Under the pieces are notes generated by a model that did not search any database, had not been told where the DNA came from, and saw only the letters and a program-made list of their open reading frames with translations. From Accumulibacter sp. (lineage in GTDB: Bacteria > Pseudomonadota > Gammaproteobacteria > Burkholderiales > Rhodocyclaceae): a DNA stretch of 64,000 nucleotides. A program made the translations under genes and the position numbers. This document shows, piece after piece, positions 10,962 through 19,627 of this stretch; position 1 is the stretch's first letter, and each line of letters begins with the position of its first letter. Location: the NCBI GenBank assembly GCA_017302455.1, contig JAFLDO010000017.1, forward strand, positions 29,259 through 93,258, read 5' to 3'.

Positions 10962-11351
10962 TTAGTCTTCGTTGCGCTTCAGCAGGTCTTTCAGGTTGGC
11001 AAAGGGGCTCGCCGTCGCGCGCGCGGCGGGCCTCTCCGCAGACGAGCCGACGCCAGCCTGGCGGGCCGCTTCGGCGTCGAGTTGTCGGGCGTGCTCGTTA
11101 TCGTGGCAGTAGAGGCAAAGCAGTTCCCAATTGCTGCCGTCGCCCGGGTTGTTGTCGTGGTTGTGGTCGCGATGATGAACGGTCAGCTCGCGCAGGTTCT
11201 GATGCGTGAACTCGCGGGCGCAGCGACCGCAGATCCACGGGTAGATCTTCAAGGCCTGTTCGCGATAGCCTGCCTCACGGTTGCGGCGGTTGCGGATGGC
11301 ATCGGCGATCAGGCGGTCGGTGTGTGCGGACTTGGTGTTGTCGCCAGGCAT
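10962..11351 (-). CDS. YajD-family HNH nuclease
   Basis: 129-aa HNH endonuclease-type protein similar to E. coli YajD. The zinc knuckle/HNH pattern is CGRCAREF ... LTVHHRDHNHDNNPGDGSNWELLCLYCHDNEH, with two CxxC pairs bracketing the HHRDHNHDNN metal loop. The start at 11351 is preceded by AAGGAG; a longer frame to 11495 is rejected. Family members are widespread and chromosomal; the DNA or RNA target is unknown. It is 58 nt downstream of the phosphodiesterase gene on the same strand. Confidence 0.88.
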   Translation of the reverse strand: MPGDNTKSAHTDRLIADAIRNRRNREAGYREQALKIYPWICGRCAREFTHQNLRELTVHHRDHNHDNNPGDGSNWELLCLYCHDNEHARQLDAEAARQAGVGSSAERPAARATASPFANLKDLLKRNED

Positions 11352-11409
11352 GGGTGGACTCCTTGTCGGATCGATGTCCTGCCCATCGGCAGGGCTATCC
11401 CCGACAATA

Positions 11410-12576
11410 CTACACGTGCACCGCGACCAGTGGTACGCGCATCTCGTTGGTGCTGATGCCGCCGTGCACGCCGACCATCGTGTAGCGTTTTTCACCCGGC
11501 AGCCAGTCCTTGATCGTCCAGTTGTCTTTCATGACCAGCGTGTAGTCGCCGACTCGCGCGGCAAGGCGCGGATGATGCGGTGGCGGGCCGAACCAGCCAG
11601 CGGCGATCAGTCGCTCGCTGGCGTACAGATGGGTCGCGCGGGCGAGGTGGCGGCGCACATAAGCTTCAAAAGCGGGCCGATTGTCCGGTGCCACGTAGCA
11701 ATAGGCGGCGCGGCGCTCGCCGCACAGAGGGCGGAGGAGCAGCGCGGCGAGCTGCGGATGGTCCGCGAGATCGATCACCCGTCGAGTGGGCGAATCGATG
11801 AAACCGTGGTCGGCAGTGGCCAAGAGCCAGGTGTTGCTGCCCCGCAGCCGACGCAGCAGTGCGCCGAAGAGACTGTCGAGGTCGGTCAGCGCTTGCTGCG
11901 CCTGCCGGCTGTCGGTCCCGTAATGGTGCGAAAAACTGTCGAGATCGGGAGTGTAGGCATAAACATAACGCGGCCTCGCGTCGGCTTGCAGGAGCTCGCC
12001 CAGGCCGGCAAACATTCCGGGCAAACCGTTGTAGCCCAGCGTTTGCGCGCCGCGCGCGTGCCAGGCGTTGAAGGCGCTGCCGACGATGCTTCTCGGCGCG
12101 ATCACCCAGCACTCGCGATCCAGCGTCTGAGAGAGCGACTGATGGTCGAACAGACGTGCCGGCAGTTCGTCCGGCAACATTCTGGCCGGTCCCAGACGGG
12201 GGGTCAGCGGCAGGATGGACAAGGTCTGGTCGATCTCGTCCATGTGCATGTGCCAGCCGGTGAGTCCGTGCTGTGCCGGCGCCAGACCGGTCATCAGTGT
12301 GGTGATCGCGCTCGCCGTGGTCGAGGGAAAAACCGAGGTCATGCTGCCGAGCAAGTAACGCTGCAGATGCGGGCTGGCCGTGTGTCTGGCCAGCGTGCGC
12401 AGGCCAAGGCCGTCGATGACCAGCAGAACCACATGCCGCGCCCGGGCCAGCTGCGCTGCCGACAGCGCAGCCAGTTCCGGGTAGCGGGCGCGCGTGCTGC
12501 CGCAGGCCGTCGCCACGCTTTGCATCAGGTTGACGATGCCGCCGCCGGCATAGTCGGGAAGCAGCGTCGAACTCAT
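11410..12576 (-). CDS. alkaline phosphatase-superfamily phosphodiesterase (nucleotide pyrophosphatase-like)
   Basis: 388-aa member of the type I phosphodiesterase/nucleotide pyrophosphatase family. The metal-binding core is visible: VVLLVIDGLGLRTL (first metal Asp), SVFPSTTASAITTLMTG with the nucleophile Thr in PSTTAS, YTPDLDSFSHHYG with Asp/His ligands, LLATADHGFID, and a final VGVHGGISTNEMRVPLVAV with the last His. No signal peptide is seen, so it is probably cytoplasmic. Its start overlaps the phaC stop by ATGA, so the two are translationally coupled. Substrate not predictable from sequence. Confidence 0.85.
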   Translation of the reverse strand: MSSTLLPDYAGGGIVNLMQSVATACGSTRARYPELAALSAAQLARARHVVLLVIDGLGLRTLARHTASPHLQRYLLGSMTSVFPSTTASAITTLMTGLAPAQHGLTGWHMHMDEIDQTLSILPLTPRLGPARMLPDELPARLFDHQSLSQTLDRECWVIAPRSIVGSAFNAWHARGAQTLGYNGLPGMFAGLGELLQADARPRYVYAYTPDLDSFSHHYGTDSRQAQQALTDLDSLFGALLRRLRGSNTWLLATADHGFIDSPTRRVIDLADHPQLAALLLRPLCGERRAAYCYVAPDNRPAFEAYVRRHLARATHLYASERLIAAGWFGPPPHHPRLAARVGDYTLVMKDNWTIKDWLPGEKRYTMVGVHGGISTNEMRVPLVAVHV

Positions 12577-14417
12577 GGTCCATTTCTGGCCGCCTGGCCG
12601 GGGCTTGGCGGCTTGGCCAGGGCAGCCGCGTAGCGGCCCGGAGCCTCCTCGATCACCTCGAGCGGACCATCGCCAGGCGTGCGCGCCGGTACCCGCGCGC
12701 TGTCGCCGGCTTGCGCGAGCAGCCATTGCTGCCAGTCGGTCCACCAGGAGCCGGGATGCCTGGTAGCACCGCTGAGGAAATCGTCGGCTGACCCCGGCAG
12801 CGCAGTGTTGATCCAGTAGCCGTGCCGGTTGGCCGCCGGCGGATTGACCAGGCCGGTGACGTGACCGGCTCCGCCGAGAACGAACCTGACCTGTCCACCC
12901 AGAACTCGCGCGGCCAGGTAGGAGCTTTGCCAGGGCGAAATATGGTCTTCGATCGCCGACAGGAAATAGCAGGGGACCTTGACTCGGCCGATATCGATGG
13001 CCGAGCCGGCCAGCGACAAGCCTCCTGGCTGCACCAGCCGGTTGGCCTCGACAAGGTTCTCGAGAACGAAGCGGTGCAACGCGTCCGGCACACGCGTCGC
13101 GTCGGCACTCCAATAAAGCAGGTCGGCGGGAAAGGAACCCCTGCCGAGCAGGTAGCTGTTGATCACGAAAGACCACAGCAGCTCGTTGGCATGCGGAATC
13201 CTGAAGGTGTCGGTAGCGAGCGGGCTTTCGAGGTCGGCGCGCAACTTCTCATCGACTCCCACGGGTAGGTTCCGCGCGGCAAGTGTGCGCACCTCGCCGG
13301 TGTCCGAAAAGTCAACGATGCTCGCGAGGAAAGTCGCCGAGGCCGCCCGCCCGTCGCCGCGGGCGGCCATCCAGGCCAGTGTCGCCATCAGCAGCGTGCC
13401 GCCCAGGCAGTAACCGAGGAGATGAATCTCCTGCTCACCCGTCGCCATTTCGACCGCGTCGATCGCCGCCAGGAAGCCGTCGCTCAGATAGTCGTCAAAA
13501 CTCCTGTGCGTCAGTTTCTCGCCGGCGCTGGCCCAGCTGATGACGAAGGTGCTCAGGCCCTGGTCAGTGGCCCACCTGACGAAGGAGTTGCTCTCGCGCA
13601 GGTCGAAGACGTAATACTTGTTGATCCATGGCGGCACGATCAGCAATGGCCTGCGGTGCTGTTCGGCGGTCGTCGGCAGGTACTGGATCAACTGCAGCAG
13701 CTCGTTCTCGAAAACGACCTTGCCGGGCGTGGCGGCGATGTCCTTGCCAAGATGGAAGGTGCCGCCGCCGGCCATCGGCAGGCGACCCTCGCCAGCGCCA
13801 TGTTCGAGATCCTTGAGCAGTTCCCGGAGACCGTTGATCAGGTTCCGGCCATTGCTGTAGAAGGTTGCGCGCAGGACCTCGGGGTTGGTCAGCGCAAAGT
13901 TCGTCGGCGACAGCGCGGCGACGTATTGTTCGGTACGCGACTGCACCTGACGTTGTGACGCCGCATCGAGTCCTGCCGCACGGGCGACGGTGCCCTGCAG
14001 ATGACGAGCCGTGATCAGGTATGACTGCTTGATGAAGTCGAAGAGGAAGTTCTCTTCCCAGGCCTGGTCGGCAAAGCGCGAGTCGCCGGGGCCGGGTGTG
14101 GCGACGGCGTGGAACGGCATACCCATCGTCTTCAGCATCGACTGCTGCCACAGATGGACATGGTCGCGCATCATCGCCATCTGCGTCTGCGCCAACCGGT
14201 AGGGGTTGGCCAGCAGGCGTGCCGAGACGTCCATGAAGGCCTTGGCGACGCGCAATTCCTCGCTGGGGAAGGCCATGCCTCGTCGACTCCACCGCCTCAT
14301 GGTCTCGGCTAACAACCGAGAGGCACGTTGCGCGACCTCCACATAGCTGTCGGCGATGTCTGCGGGCGGGGGTAGAGACGGGCCTTCCGGGCCGTCAACG
14401 GGTGGCAACGTCATCAT
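12573..14417 (-). CDS. phaC: class I polyhydroxyalkanoate synthase
   Basis: 614-aa PHA synthase, which polymerises (R)-3-hydroxyacyl-CoA into storage granules. The lipase-like box is GYCLGG with catalytic Cys337, and the other catalytic residues are Asp491 (AIEDHISPW) and His519 (GGAGHVTGLVNPP). The N-terminal class I domain and the conserved PPWINKYYVFDLRESNSFV segment are present, and the length fits class I. It sits between an MBL-fold gene and a phosphodiesterase gene with ATGA overlaps on both sides. phaA, phaB and phasin genes are not in the window, so this is probably not the main pha operon. Confidence 0.95.
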   Translation of the reverse strand: MMTLPPVDGPEGPSLPPPADIADSYVEVAQRASRLLAETMRRWSRRGMAFPSEELRVAKAFMDVSARLLANPYRLAQTQMAMMRDHVHLWQQSMLKTMGMPFHAVATPGPGDSRFADQAWEENFLFDFIKQSYLITARHLQGTVARAAGLDAASQRQVQSRTEQYVAALSPTNFALTNPEVLRATFYSNGRNLINGLRELLKDLEHGAGEGRLPMAGGGTFHLGKDIAATPGKVVFENELLQLIQYLPTTAEQHRRPLLIVPPWINKYYVFDLRESNSFVRWATDQGLSTFVISWASAGEKLTHRSFDDYLSDGFLAAIDAVEMATGEQEIHLLGYCLGGTLLMATLAWMAARGDGRAASATFLASIVDFSDTGEVRTLAARNLPVGVDEKLRADLESPLATDTFRIPHANELLWSFVINSYLLGRGSFPADLLYWSADATRVPDALHRFVLENLVEANRLVQPGGLSLAGSAIDIGRVKVPCYFLSAIEDHISPWQSSYLAARVLGGQVRFVLGGAGHVTGLVNPPAANRHGYWINTALPGSADDFLSGATRHPGSWWTDWQQWLLAQAGDSARVPARTPGDGPLEVIEEAPGRYAAALAKPPSPGQAARNGP

Positions 14418-15484
14418 CGGCTGGCTGCCGGCTTGCCGGCTCGCTGCGCTGCTCCCGGCTTTCTGACGAAGCGGACCAGCCCATCGTCGTCCTCGATGCG
14501 CACGAGGCGTCCAGCGTGTTCGAGACGATTGAGATGCGCGATCGCTTCGCCCATGGCGAACATCGTCTGGTGCGTGTCGAGATCCCGGGGGAACAGCGCC
14601 ATCAGCAATTCGGCAGCGCTGCGCGGCGTCGCGCAGTGCTCTTCGAGAACCAGCAGGCGTTCTTCATGGTGGGCGTGCAGCGCAGCCACCCGGTTTTCGA
14701 TGCCGTGGAACGGCAGGCCGTGCGAAGGCAGCACCAGGGTCTCCGGCGGCAGCTCGCGATAGGCGTCGATCGACAACAGGAAGTCGGCAAGCGAGTCGGC
14801 GGTCGGTGTCACGGCAAAGACGCTGATGTTGGTCGAGATCTTCGGCAGCAGCATATCGCCGGAAATCAGCACGCCGAGATCGGCGCTGTAGAGGGCGGCG
14901 TGCTCGGGCGAGTGGCCAAAGCCGACGCGGATCTGCCAGCGATGCCGGCCAATCGTCAGCACGTCGCCGGCACGCAGACGCTCGTAAGCAGTGGGAATCC
15001 GGGGTACGCCGCGGTTGTAGCCACCACTGCGACGTTCGAGCGCCGCGCAACGCTCGGGGTCCAGCCCGTGCGCCCGGAACTGCGTCAACATCGGCTGGTT
15101 GCCGTGACCGCCGACCTCGTGCCAGACGGCATGGGCCGTCAGGTACTCGCCGAGCGTCATCAACAAGGGCGCCCCGGTCAGTTCCTGCAGCCAGGCGGCG
15201 AGACCGAGGTGATCGGGGTGGAAATGGGTGACGACGATGCGCGAGATGCGCCCGCCACACGCCGTCGTCGCCAGCCGCGCCAGGACCTGCTGCCAGCACT
15301 CCTTGACCGCATCCAGCGCGAAGCCGGTGTCGACGATCACCCAGCCGTCGTCGTCCTCGAGCAGCCAGAGGTTGATATGGTTGAGCGCGAAGGGCAGTGG
15401 CATCCGCAGCCAGTGGATACCGGGAGAAACCTGGAAAGTCTCGCCGGCAGCGGGAGGGGTGGCAAAAGGATAATCGGGCAGCAT
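14414..15484 (-). CDS. MBL-fold metallo-hydrolase coupled to phaC
   Basis: 356-aa metallo-beta-lactamase-fold hydrolase. The di-zinc motif is THFHPDHLG (His87, His89, Asp91, His92), with further ligands in FGHSPEHAALY and LPSHGLPFHG. The C-terminal 100 residues form a helical extension (ERLLVLEEHCATPRSAAELLMALF) typical of the group with a winged-helix tail, often thioester hydrolases or glyoxalase II-like enzymes. It is the first gene of the three-gene coupled operon with phaC, so an acyl-CoA or 3-hydroxyacid-ester substrate is possible, but this is inference. Confidence 0.85.
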   Translation of the reverse strand: MLPDYPFATPPAAGETFQVSPGIHWLRMPLPFALNHINLWLLEDDDGWVIVDTGFALDAVKECWQQVLARLATTACGGRISRIVVTHFHPDHLGLAAWLQELTGAPLLMTLGEYLTAHAVWHEVGGHGNQPMLTQFRAHGLDPERCAALERRSGGYNRGVPRIPTAYERLRAGDVLTIGRHRWQIRVGFGHSPEHAALYSADLGVLISGDMLLPKISTNISVFAVTPTADSLADFLLSIDAYRELPPETLVLPSHGLPFHGIENRVAALHAHHEERLLVLEEHCATPRSAAELLMALFPRDLDTHQTMFAMGEAIAHLNRLEHAGRLVRIEDDDGLVRFVRKPGAAQRAGKPAASR

Positions 15485-15691
15485 CGGGTAGCGGATTGTA
15501 AAAACCTCTGAAACCTATAAACTTGCCGGACGGAGGCGGCCGCGAACGGGTGTGCGGTGGTCTCCTTAGCGAACCATTGTACACGTGATCCGACGCCGAA
15601 CAGTGCCGTGGTGGAACAGCCCAAACCGACCTTCAGCATTTCCCGGCTGGCGAGAGAGTGCGCTATCACGCCGCGAACGATGCGAATTTGA

Positions 15692-16192
15692 ATGGTGCCC
15701 ATGCACAAAGCCCAGGATCCTCATTTTGTCGAACGCGTGCGCGCCAGCTTTGCGCGGCAGCCGGCCATGGTGTTGATCGGTGCCAGCATGCCGGTGGTCG
15801 AGGCCGGCTACACCGAGATTCACCTGCCGCACAAGCCTCACATCACGCAGCAGCACGGCTACATCCATGGCGGAGTGGTCGGCATGATTGCCGATTCGGC
15901 AGCCGGCTACGCCGCTAGCACGCTGACCGCGCACGAAACCGGTGTGTTGACCGTCGAGTACAAGCTCAACCTGCTGGCCCCTGCCGAAGGGCAGTTGCTG
16001 ATTGCCGAGGGGTCGGTGGTTCGCTACGGGCGAACGCTGATCGTCACCAGAGCCGAAGTGCTTGCCGTCAAGCACGGCAAGAAGACGCTCTGCGCGCTGA
16101 TGCAGCAGACGATCATGGCCGTTCATGGCAAGAAGGAAAAAGCCCCACAAGATCCCCTCGAGGAGCGACAGACATGGAATATCCGAGCCTGA
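15692..16192 (+). CDS. PaaI-family acyl-CoA thioesterase
   Basis: 166-aa hot-dog fold thioesterase. The family motif [25 protein letters not shown] supplies the catalytic HGG and Asp/Ala region; [17 protein letters not shown] is the conserved beta sheet. Such enzymes release CoA from stalled acyl-CoAs. A second ATG at 15701 is also possible. Its 3' end overlaps the start of isovaleryl-CoA dehydrogenase by 19 nt in another frame, so the two are co-expressed. Confidence 0.88.
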   Translation: MVPMHKAQDPHFVERVRASFARQPAMVLIGASMPVVEAGYTEIHLPHKPHITQQHGYIHGGVVGMIADSAAGYAASTLTAHETGVLTVEYKLNLLAPAEGQLLIAEGSVVRYGRTLIVTRAEVLAVKHGKKTLCALMQQTIMAVHGKKEKAPQDPLEERQTWNIRA

Positions 16193-17337
16193 ATTTTGCC
16201 CATGGCGAAACCATCGACATGCTGCGGGCGACGGTACGTGCCTTTGCGGCCAACGAAATCGCGCCACGGGCCGAGGCCATCGATCGCGACAACCTGTTCC
16301 CCGGCGACCTGTGGGGCAAGCTCGGCAGCCTGGGTCTGCTCGGCATAACCGCCGAGGAGGAGTACGGCGGCATCGGTCTGGGCTATCTGGCACATATCGT
16401 CGCCATGGAAGAACTGTCGCGGGCTTCGGCGAGCGTCGCGCTTTCCTACGGTGCGCACTCCAACCTGTGCGTCAATCAGATCCGTCGCAACGGCACGACA
16501 GCGCAGAAAGCCAGGTACTTGCCGAAACTGATTTCCGGCGAGCATGTCGGGGCGCTCGCCATGTCGGAAGCCAATGCCGGTTCCGACGTGGTCGGCATGA
16601 AGCTCGCCGCCGAGCGCAAGGGCGATCGCTTCATCCTCAACGGCAGCAAGATGTGGATCACCAACGGCGGTGATGCCGACACGCTGGTGGTCTACGCAAA
16701 AACCGACATTCACGCCGCGGCAAAGGGGATTACCGCCTTCATCGTCGAAAAGGGAATGCCCGGGTTTTCCTGTGGCGCCAAGCTCGACAAGCTCGGCATG
16801 CGTGGCTCGAATACCTATCCGCTGTTCTTCGACGACTGCGAAGTGCCCGCAGAAAACGTTCTCGGCCAGGTCGATGGTGGCGCACGCGTGCTGATGAGTG
16901 GCCTCGACTACGAGCGCGCGGTGCTTGCCGGCGGTCCCCTGGGAATCATGGCGGCGGCGATGGACCTGGTACTGCCCTATATCCATGACCGCCGGCAGTT
17001 CGGACAGGCGATCGGCGAGTTCCAGTTGATGCAGGGCAAGATCGCCGACATGTACACCACCTTCAACGTCTGCCGATCCTACGTTTACGCCGTCGGCGAG
17101 GCCTGCGACCGTGGCGAGACGACACGCAAGGACGCCGCCGGAGCGATTCTCTACGCGGCCGAGAAAGCGACCTGGATGGCTGGCGAAGCGATTCAGGCGC
17201 TCGGTGGCAATGGCTATATCAACGAGTATCCGGCCGGGCGTTTGTGGCGCGATGCCAAGCTCTACGAAATTGGCGCCGGCACTTCGGAAATCCGCCGCAT
17301 GCTCATCGGCCGCGAGCTGTTTGCCGAAACCTCTTGA
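16174..17337 (+). CDS. liuA: isovaleryl-CoA dehydrogenase
   Basis: 387-aa FAD acyl-CoA dehydrogenase that oxidises isovaleryl-CoA to 3-methylcrotonyl-CoA in leucine breakdown. The catalytic base of this subclass is the Glu of [16 protein letters not shown] at about residue 249, corresponding to Glu254 of human IVD. That position, away from the C-terminal site used by most acyl-CoA dehydrogenases, identifies IVD. Also seen are the FAD-binding [30 protein letters not shown] and the C-terminal [35 protein letters not shown]. The next enzymes of the pathway (liuB-E) lie 6-11 kb downstream. Confidence 0.95.
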   Translation: MEYPSLNFAHGETIDMLRATVRAFAANEIAPRAEAIDRDNLFPGDLWGKLGSLGLLGITAEEEYGGIGLGYLAHIVAMEELSRASASVALSYGAHSNLCVNQIRRNGTTAQKARYLPKLISGEHVGALAMSEANAGSDVVGMKLAAERKGDRFILNGSKMWITNGGDADTLVVYAKTDIHAAAKGITAFIVEKGMPGFSCGAKLDKLGMRGSNTYPLFFDDCEVPAENVLGQVDGGARVLMSGLDYERAVLAGGPLGIMAAAMDLVLPYIHDRRQFGQAIGEFQLMQGKIADMYTTFNVCRSYVYAVGEACDRGETTRKDAAGAILYAAEKATWMAGEAIQALGGNGYINEYPAGRLWRDAKLYEIGAGTSEIRRMLIGRELFAETS

Positions 17338-17445
17338 GGTGCCAGTGATCGGCGGCGTGCCGCATCCCGGCCGGGTGAACAGCGCGCGCTGCCAACGGCC
17401 TGCTCTTCTCCCTCAACCCACTTTCCTCCTGCCACCTGCTGAACG

Positions 17446-18591
17446 ATGACCACCATTACACTACGAACGCTCACCGTCGACGACACGGCCGCCGTCGACC
17501 ACGTCCGCCAGTTCTTCCGCAACTATGCGGCCTGGCTCGGCGTCGACCTGTCCTTTCAGGGTTTCGACGACGAAATGGCTTCGCTGCCGGGCGCCTATTC
17601 GCTACCGAGCGGTCGCCTCTTCTATGCTGAACACAATGGCCAGCCGGCGGGTTGCGTCGCGATTCGCGCCTTTTCCACCGGCCTGTGCGAAATGAAGCGG
17701 CTTTACGTCGAGCCCAGCCAGCGCGGCTTCGGCATAGGTCGTGATCTGGTCCTGGCGGCGATCCGCGCGGCCAAGGAAATAGGCTACCGCAAACTGCTCC
17801 TCGACACGCTGCCGGCGATGCGTTTCGCGGTTCGCCTCTACCGCGAGATGGGTTTCGTCGAAACGCCCGCCTACTACCAGACGCCCCTCGAAGGCACGAT
17901 GTTCCTCGCCCTCGACCTGGAAAACTGGTCGGAGGAAGAGGTCTCCAACGAGAACCTGTTCCACCTGTTCGACTTCAACCGTGCCTGGTCGAGTCGCATG
18001 CAGGAGATCAACCCCGAGTATTTCCTCAAGCTGTCGCGCCTGCAGACGCCGCAGTACCTCTGGATCGGTTGCTCGGATTCGCGCGTGCCGGCCAACGAGA
18101 TCGTCGGCCTGCTGCCGGGAGAGCTGTTCGTCCATCGCAACGTCGCCAACGTGGTCGTACATACCGATCTCAACTGCCTGTCGGTGATCCAGTTCGCGAT
18201 TGATGTTCTCAAGGTCAGGCATGTCATGGTCGTCGGTCACTACGGTTGTGGCGGCGTCAAGGCGGCACTCAATCGCGACCGTGCCGGACTTGTTGACATC
18301 TGGCTGCGGCACGTGCGCGACGTGCATGACAAACACCTGGCACTGGTCGACGCGCTGCCGGCCGAGAAGCGGCACGATCGCCTGTGCGAACTCAACGTCC
18401 TCGAACAGGTGGCGAACGTATGTCAGACCTTCGTCGTCCAGGATGCCTGGGAGCGCGGTCAGCCAGTTACCGTACACGGCTGGATCTACGGCCTCAAGGA
18501 TGGCCTGATGCGCGATCTCGGCTTCACGGTGCACCGTCGTGAGGACTTGTTGCCGCGCTACGTCGCGGCGCTCGAGGCGTTGCAGGTTTGA
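17446..18591 (+). CDS. fused GNAT acetyltransferase - beta-carbonic anhydrase
   Basis: One 381-aa frame holding two complete enzymes. Residues 1-157 are a GNAT N-acetyltransferase with the acetyl-CoA loop QRGFGIG (residues 92-98) and the terminal FAVRLYREMGFVET strand-helix. Residues 168-381 are a beta-class carbonic anhydrase with zinc ligands Cys209 and Asp211 in CSDSR, His265 and Cys268 in VVGHYGCGG, and the HRNVAN motif. The joining segment (LDLENWSEEEVSNENLF) has no stop and no ATG, GTG or TTG that could start the second domain in place, so this reads as a real fusion. Carbonic anhydrase would supply bicarbonate, useful to the biotin carboxylase encoded nearby. The GNAT substrate is unknown. 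Confidence 0.88.
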   Translation: MTTITLRTLTVDDTAAVDHVRQFFRNYAAWLGVDLSFQGFDDEMASLPGAYSLPSGRLFYAEHNGQPAGCVAIRAFSTGLCEMKRLYVEPSQRGFGIGRDLVLAAIRAAKEIGYRKLLLDTLPAMRFAVRLYREMGFVETPAYYQTPLEGTMFLALDLENWSEEEVSNENLFHLFDFNRAWSSRMQEINPEYFLKLSRLQTPQYLWIGCSDSRVPANEIVGLLPGELFVHRNVANVVVHTDLNCLSVIQFAIDVLKVRHVMVVGHYGCGGVKAALNRDRAGLVDIWLRHVRDVHDKHLALVDALPAEKRHDRLCELNVLEQVANVCQTFVVQDAWERGQPVTVHGWIYGLKDGLMRDLGFTVHRREDLLPRYVAALEALQV

Positions 18592-18637
18592 GCGCGCCTT
18601 ACGCGCAGACGCCCGACGGGCTTGCTCCCGGGCGCGC

Positions 18638-19627
18638 GTGCCTGCGCCGCGTGGGCGGCGGCGCGGTCACGGGACCCTGCCCTTGAAGGCGGCGTCGGCG
18701 CCAGCGGCTGCGACACCGGCCACCTACGTCAAACTGGTCGCTACCGCCGTCGTCTGGGGGGCGACATGGATCGCCGGTCGGGTTGCCGTCAGCGAAGCCT
18801 CGCCGCTGGCGGTTGCCAGTTGGCGCTTCCTGCTCGCGGCGCTGGTGCTCGGCACACTGGTGGTCATCCACGAAGGGTGGCCGCGCTGGTCGCTCGCCGA
18901 GTGGCTGACTCTCGCGGCAATGGGTGCCAGCGGCATCTTTCTCTACAACCTGTGCTTTCTGTATGGGTTGAAGCTGATCGAGGCCGGCCGTGGTGCACTG
19001 GTTGTCGCGCTGACCCCCGCTGTCGTGGCCGCCGGCGACTGGTTACTGTTTGGGGCGCCGATGTCGCCGATGAAAGCGGCCGGCATCGGGGTGGCAATGT
19101 TCGGTTGCCTGGTCGTGGTCACCAACGGCGACCCGCGGCTTCTGTTCACCGGGCAGGTCGGTCTCGGCGAATGGCTGATCATCGGCTGCAGCGTGCTGTG
19201 GGCGGTGTATACCTTCGTCGGCCGGCGCGGTACCCGTTCGCTGTCGCCGCTGGCGATGACCTTCGGCGCCAGCGTCACCGGCTGGCTGATGCTGACGGCT
19301 GCCGCATTGTTGCAGGGATCGCTCTTCTCGCTGGCGGGAACTACCTGGCACGCATGGAGCGCGATCGTCTTCCTCGGCCTGTTCGGGACGGCACTGGCCT
19401 TCACCTGGTACGCTGAAGCCGTGCAGCGAATCGGTCCCACGCGTTCGGCAGTGTTCATCAATCTGGTGCCGGTCAGCGCCGTCATCCTCGGGGCGTTGCT
19501 GCTCGACGAGCGGCTCGAAGTCGCCGTTCTGACCGGCGGAGCCCTGGTCATTACCGGTGTCATCATCACCAATCAAGCCGGTGCGCGACCAGCGGCCGGC
19601 GTCAAGAGCAAGGAGAAAACCGCATGA
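18638..19627 (+). CDS. EamA/DMT-family transporter
   Basis: About 329-aa inner-membrane protein with ten predicted hydrophobic segments in two EamA repeats (for example VVWGATWIAGRVAVSEASPLAVASWRF and CSVLWAVYTFVGRRG), the drug/metabolite transporter pattern of amino-acid or metabolite exporters. The start is uncertain: GTG at 18638 and TTG at 18683 are both possible and no ATG lies near. The frame is open further upstream into the carbonic anhydrase gene but that part is Arg-rich noise. The stop overlaps the next acyl-CoA dehydrogenase start by ATGA. Substrate unknown. Confidence 0.82.
   Translation: MPAPRGRRRGHGTLPLKAASAPAAATPATYVKLVATAVVWGATWIAGRVAVSEASPLAVASWRFLLAALVLGTLVVIHEGWPRWSLAEWLTLAAMGASGIFLYNLCFLYGLKLIEAGRGALVVALTPAVVAAGDWLLFGAPMSPMKAAGIGVAMFGCLVVVTNGDPRLLFTGQVGLGEWLIIGCSVLWAVYTFVGRRGTRSLSPLAMTFGASVTGWLMLTAAALLQGSLFSLAGTTWHAWSAIVFLGLFGTALAFTWYAEAVQRIGPTRSAVFINLVPVSAVILGALLLDERLEVAVLTGGALVITGVIITNQAGARPAAGVKSKEKTA

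Noticed and set aside
18539..18637. Start of the EamA transporter inside the carbonic anhydrase gene
   Set aside because: The extra N-terminal stretch is an Arg-rich frame-shifted reading of the upstream gene; the hydrophobic protein begins later.
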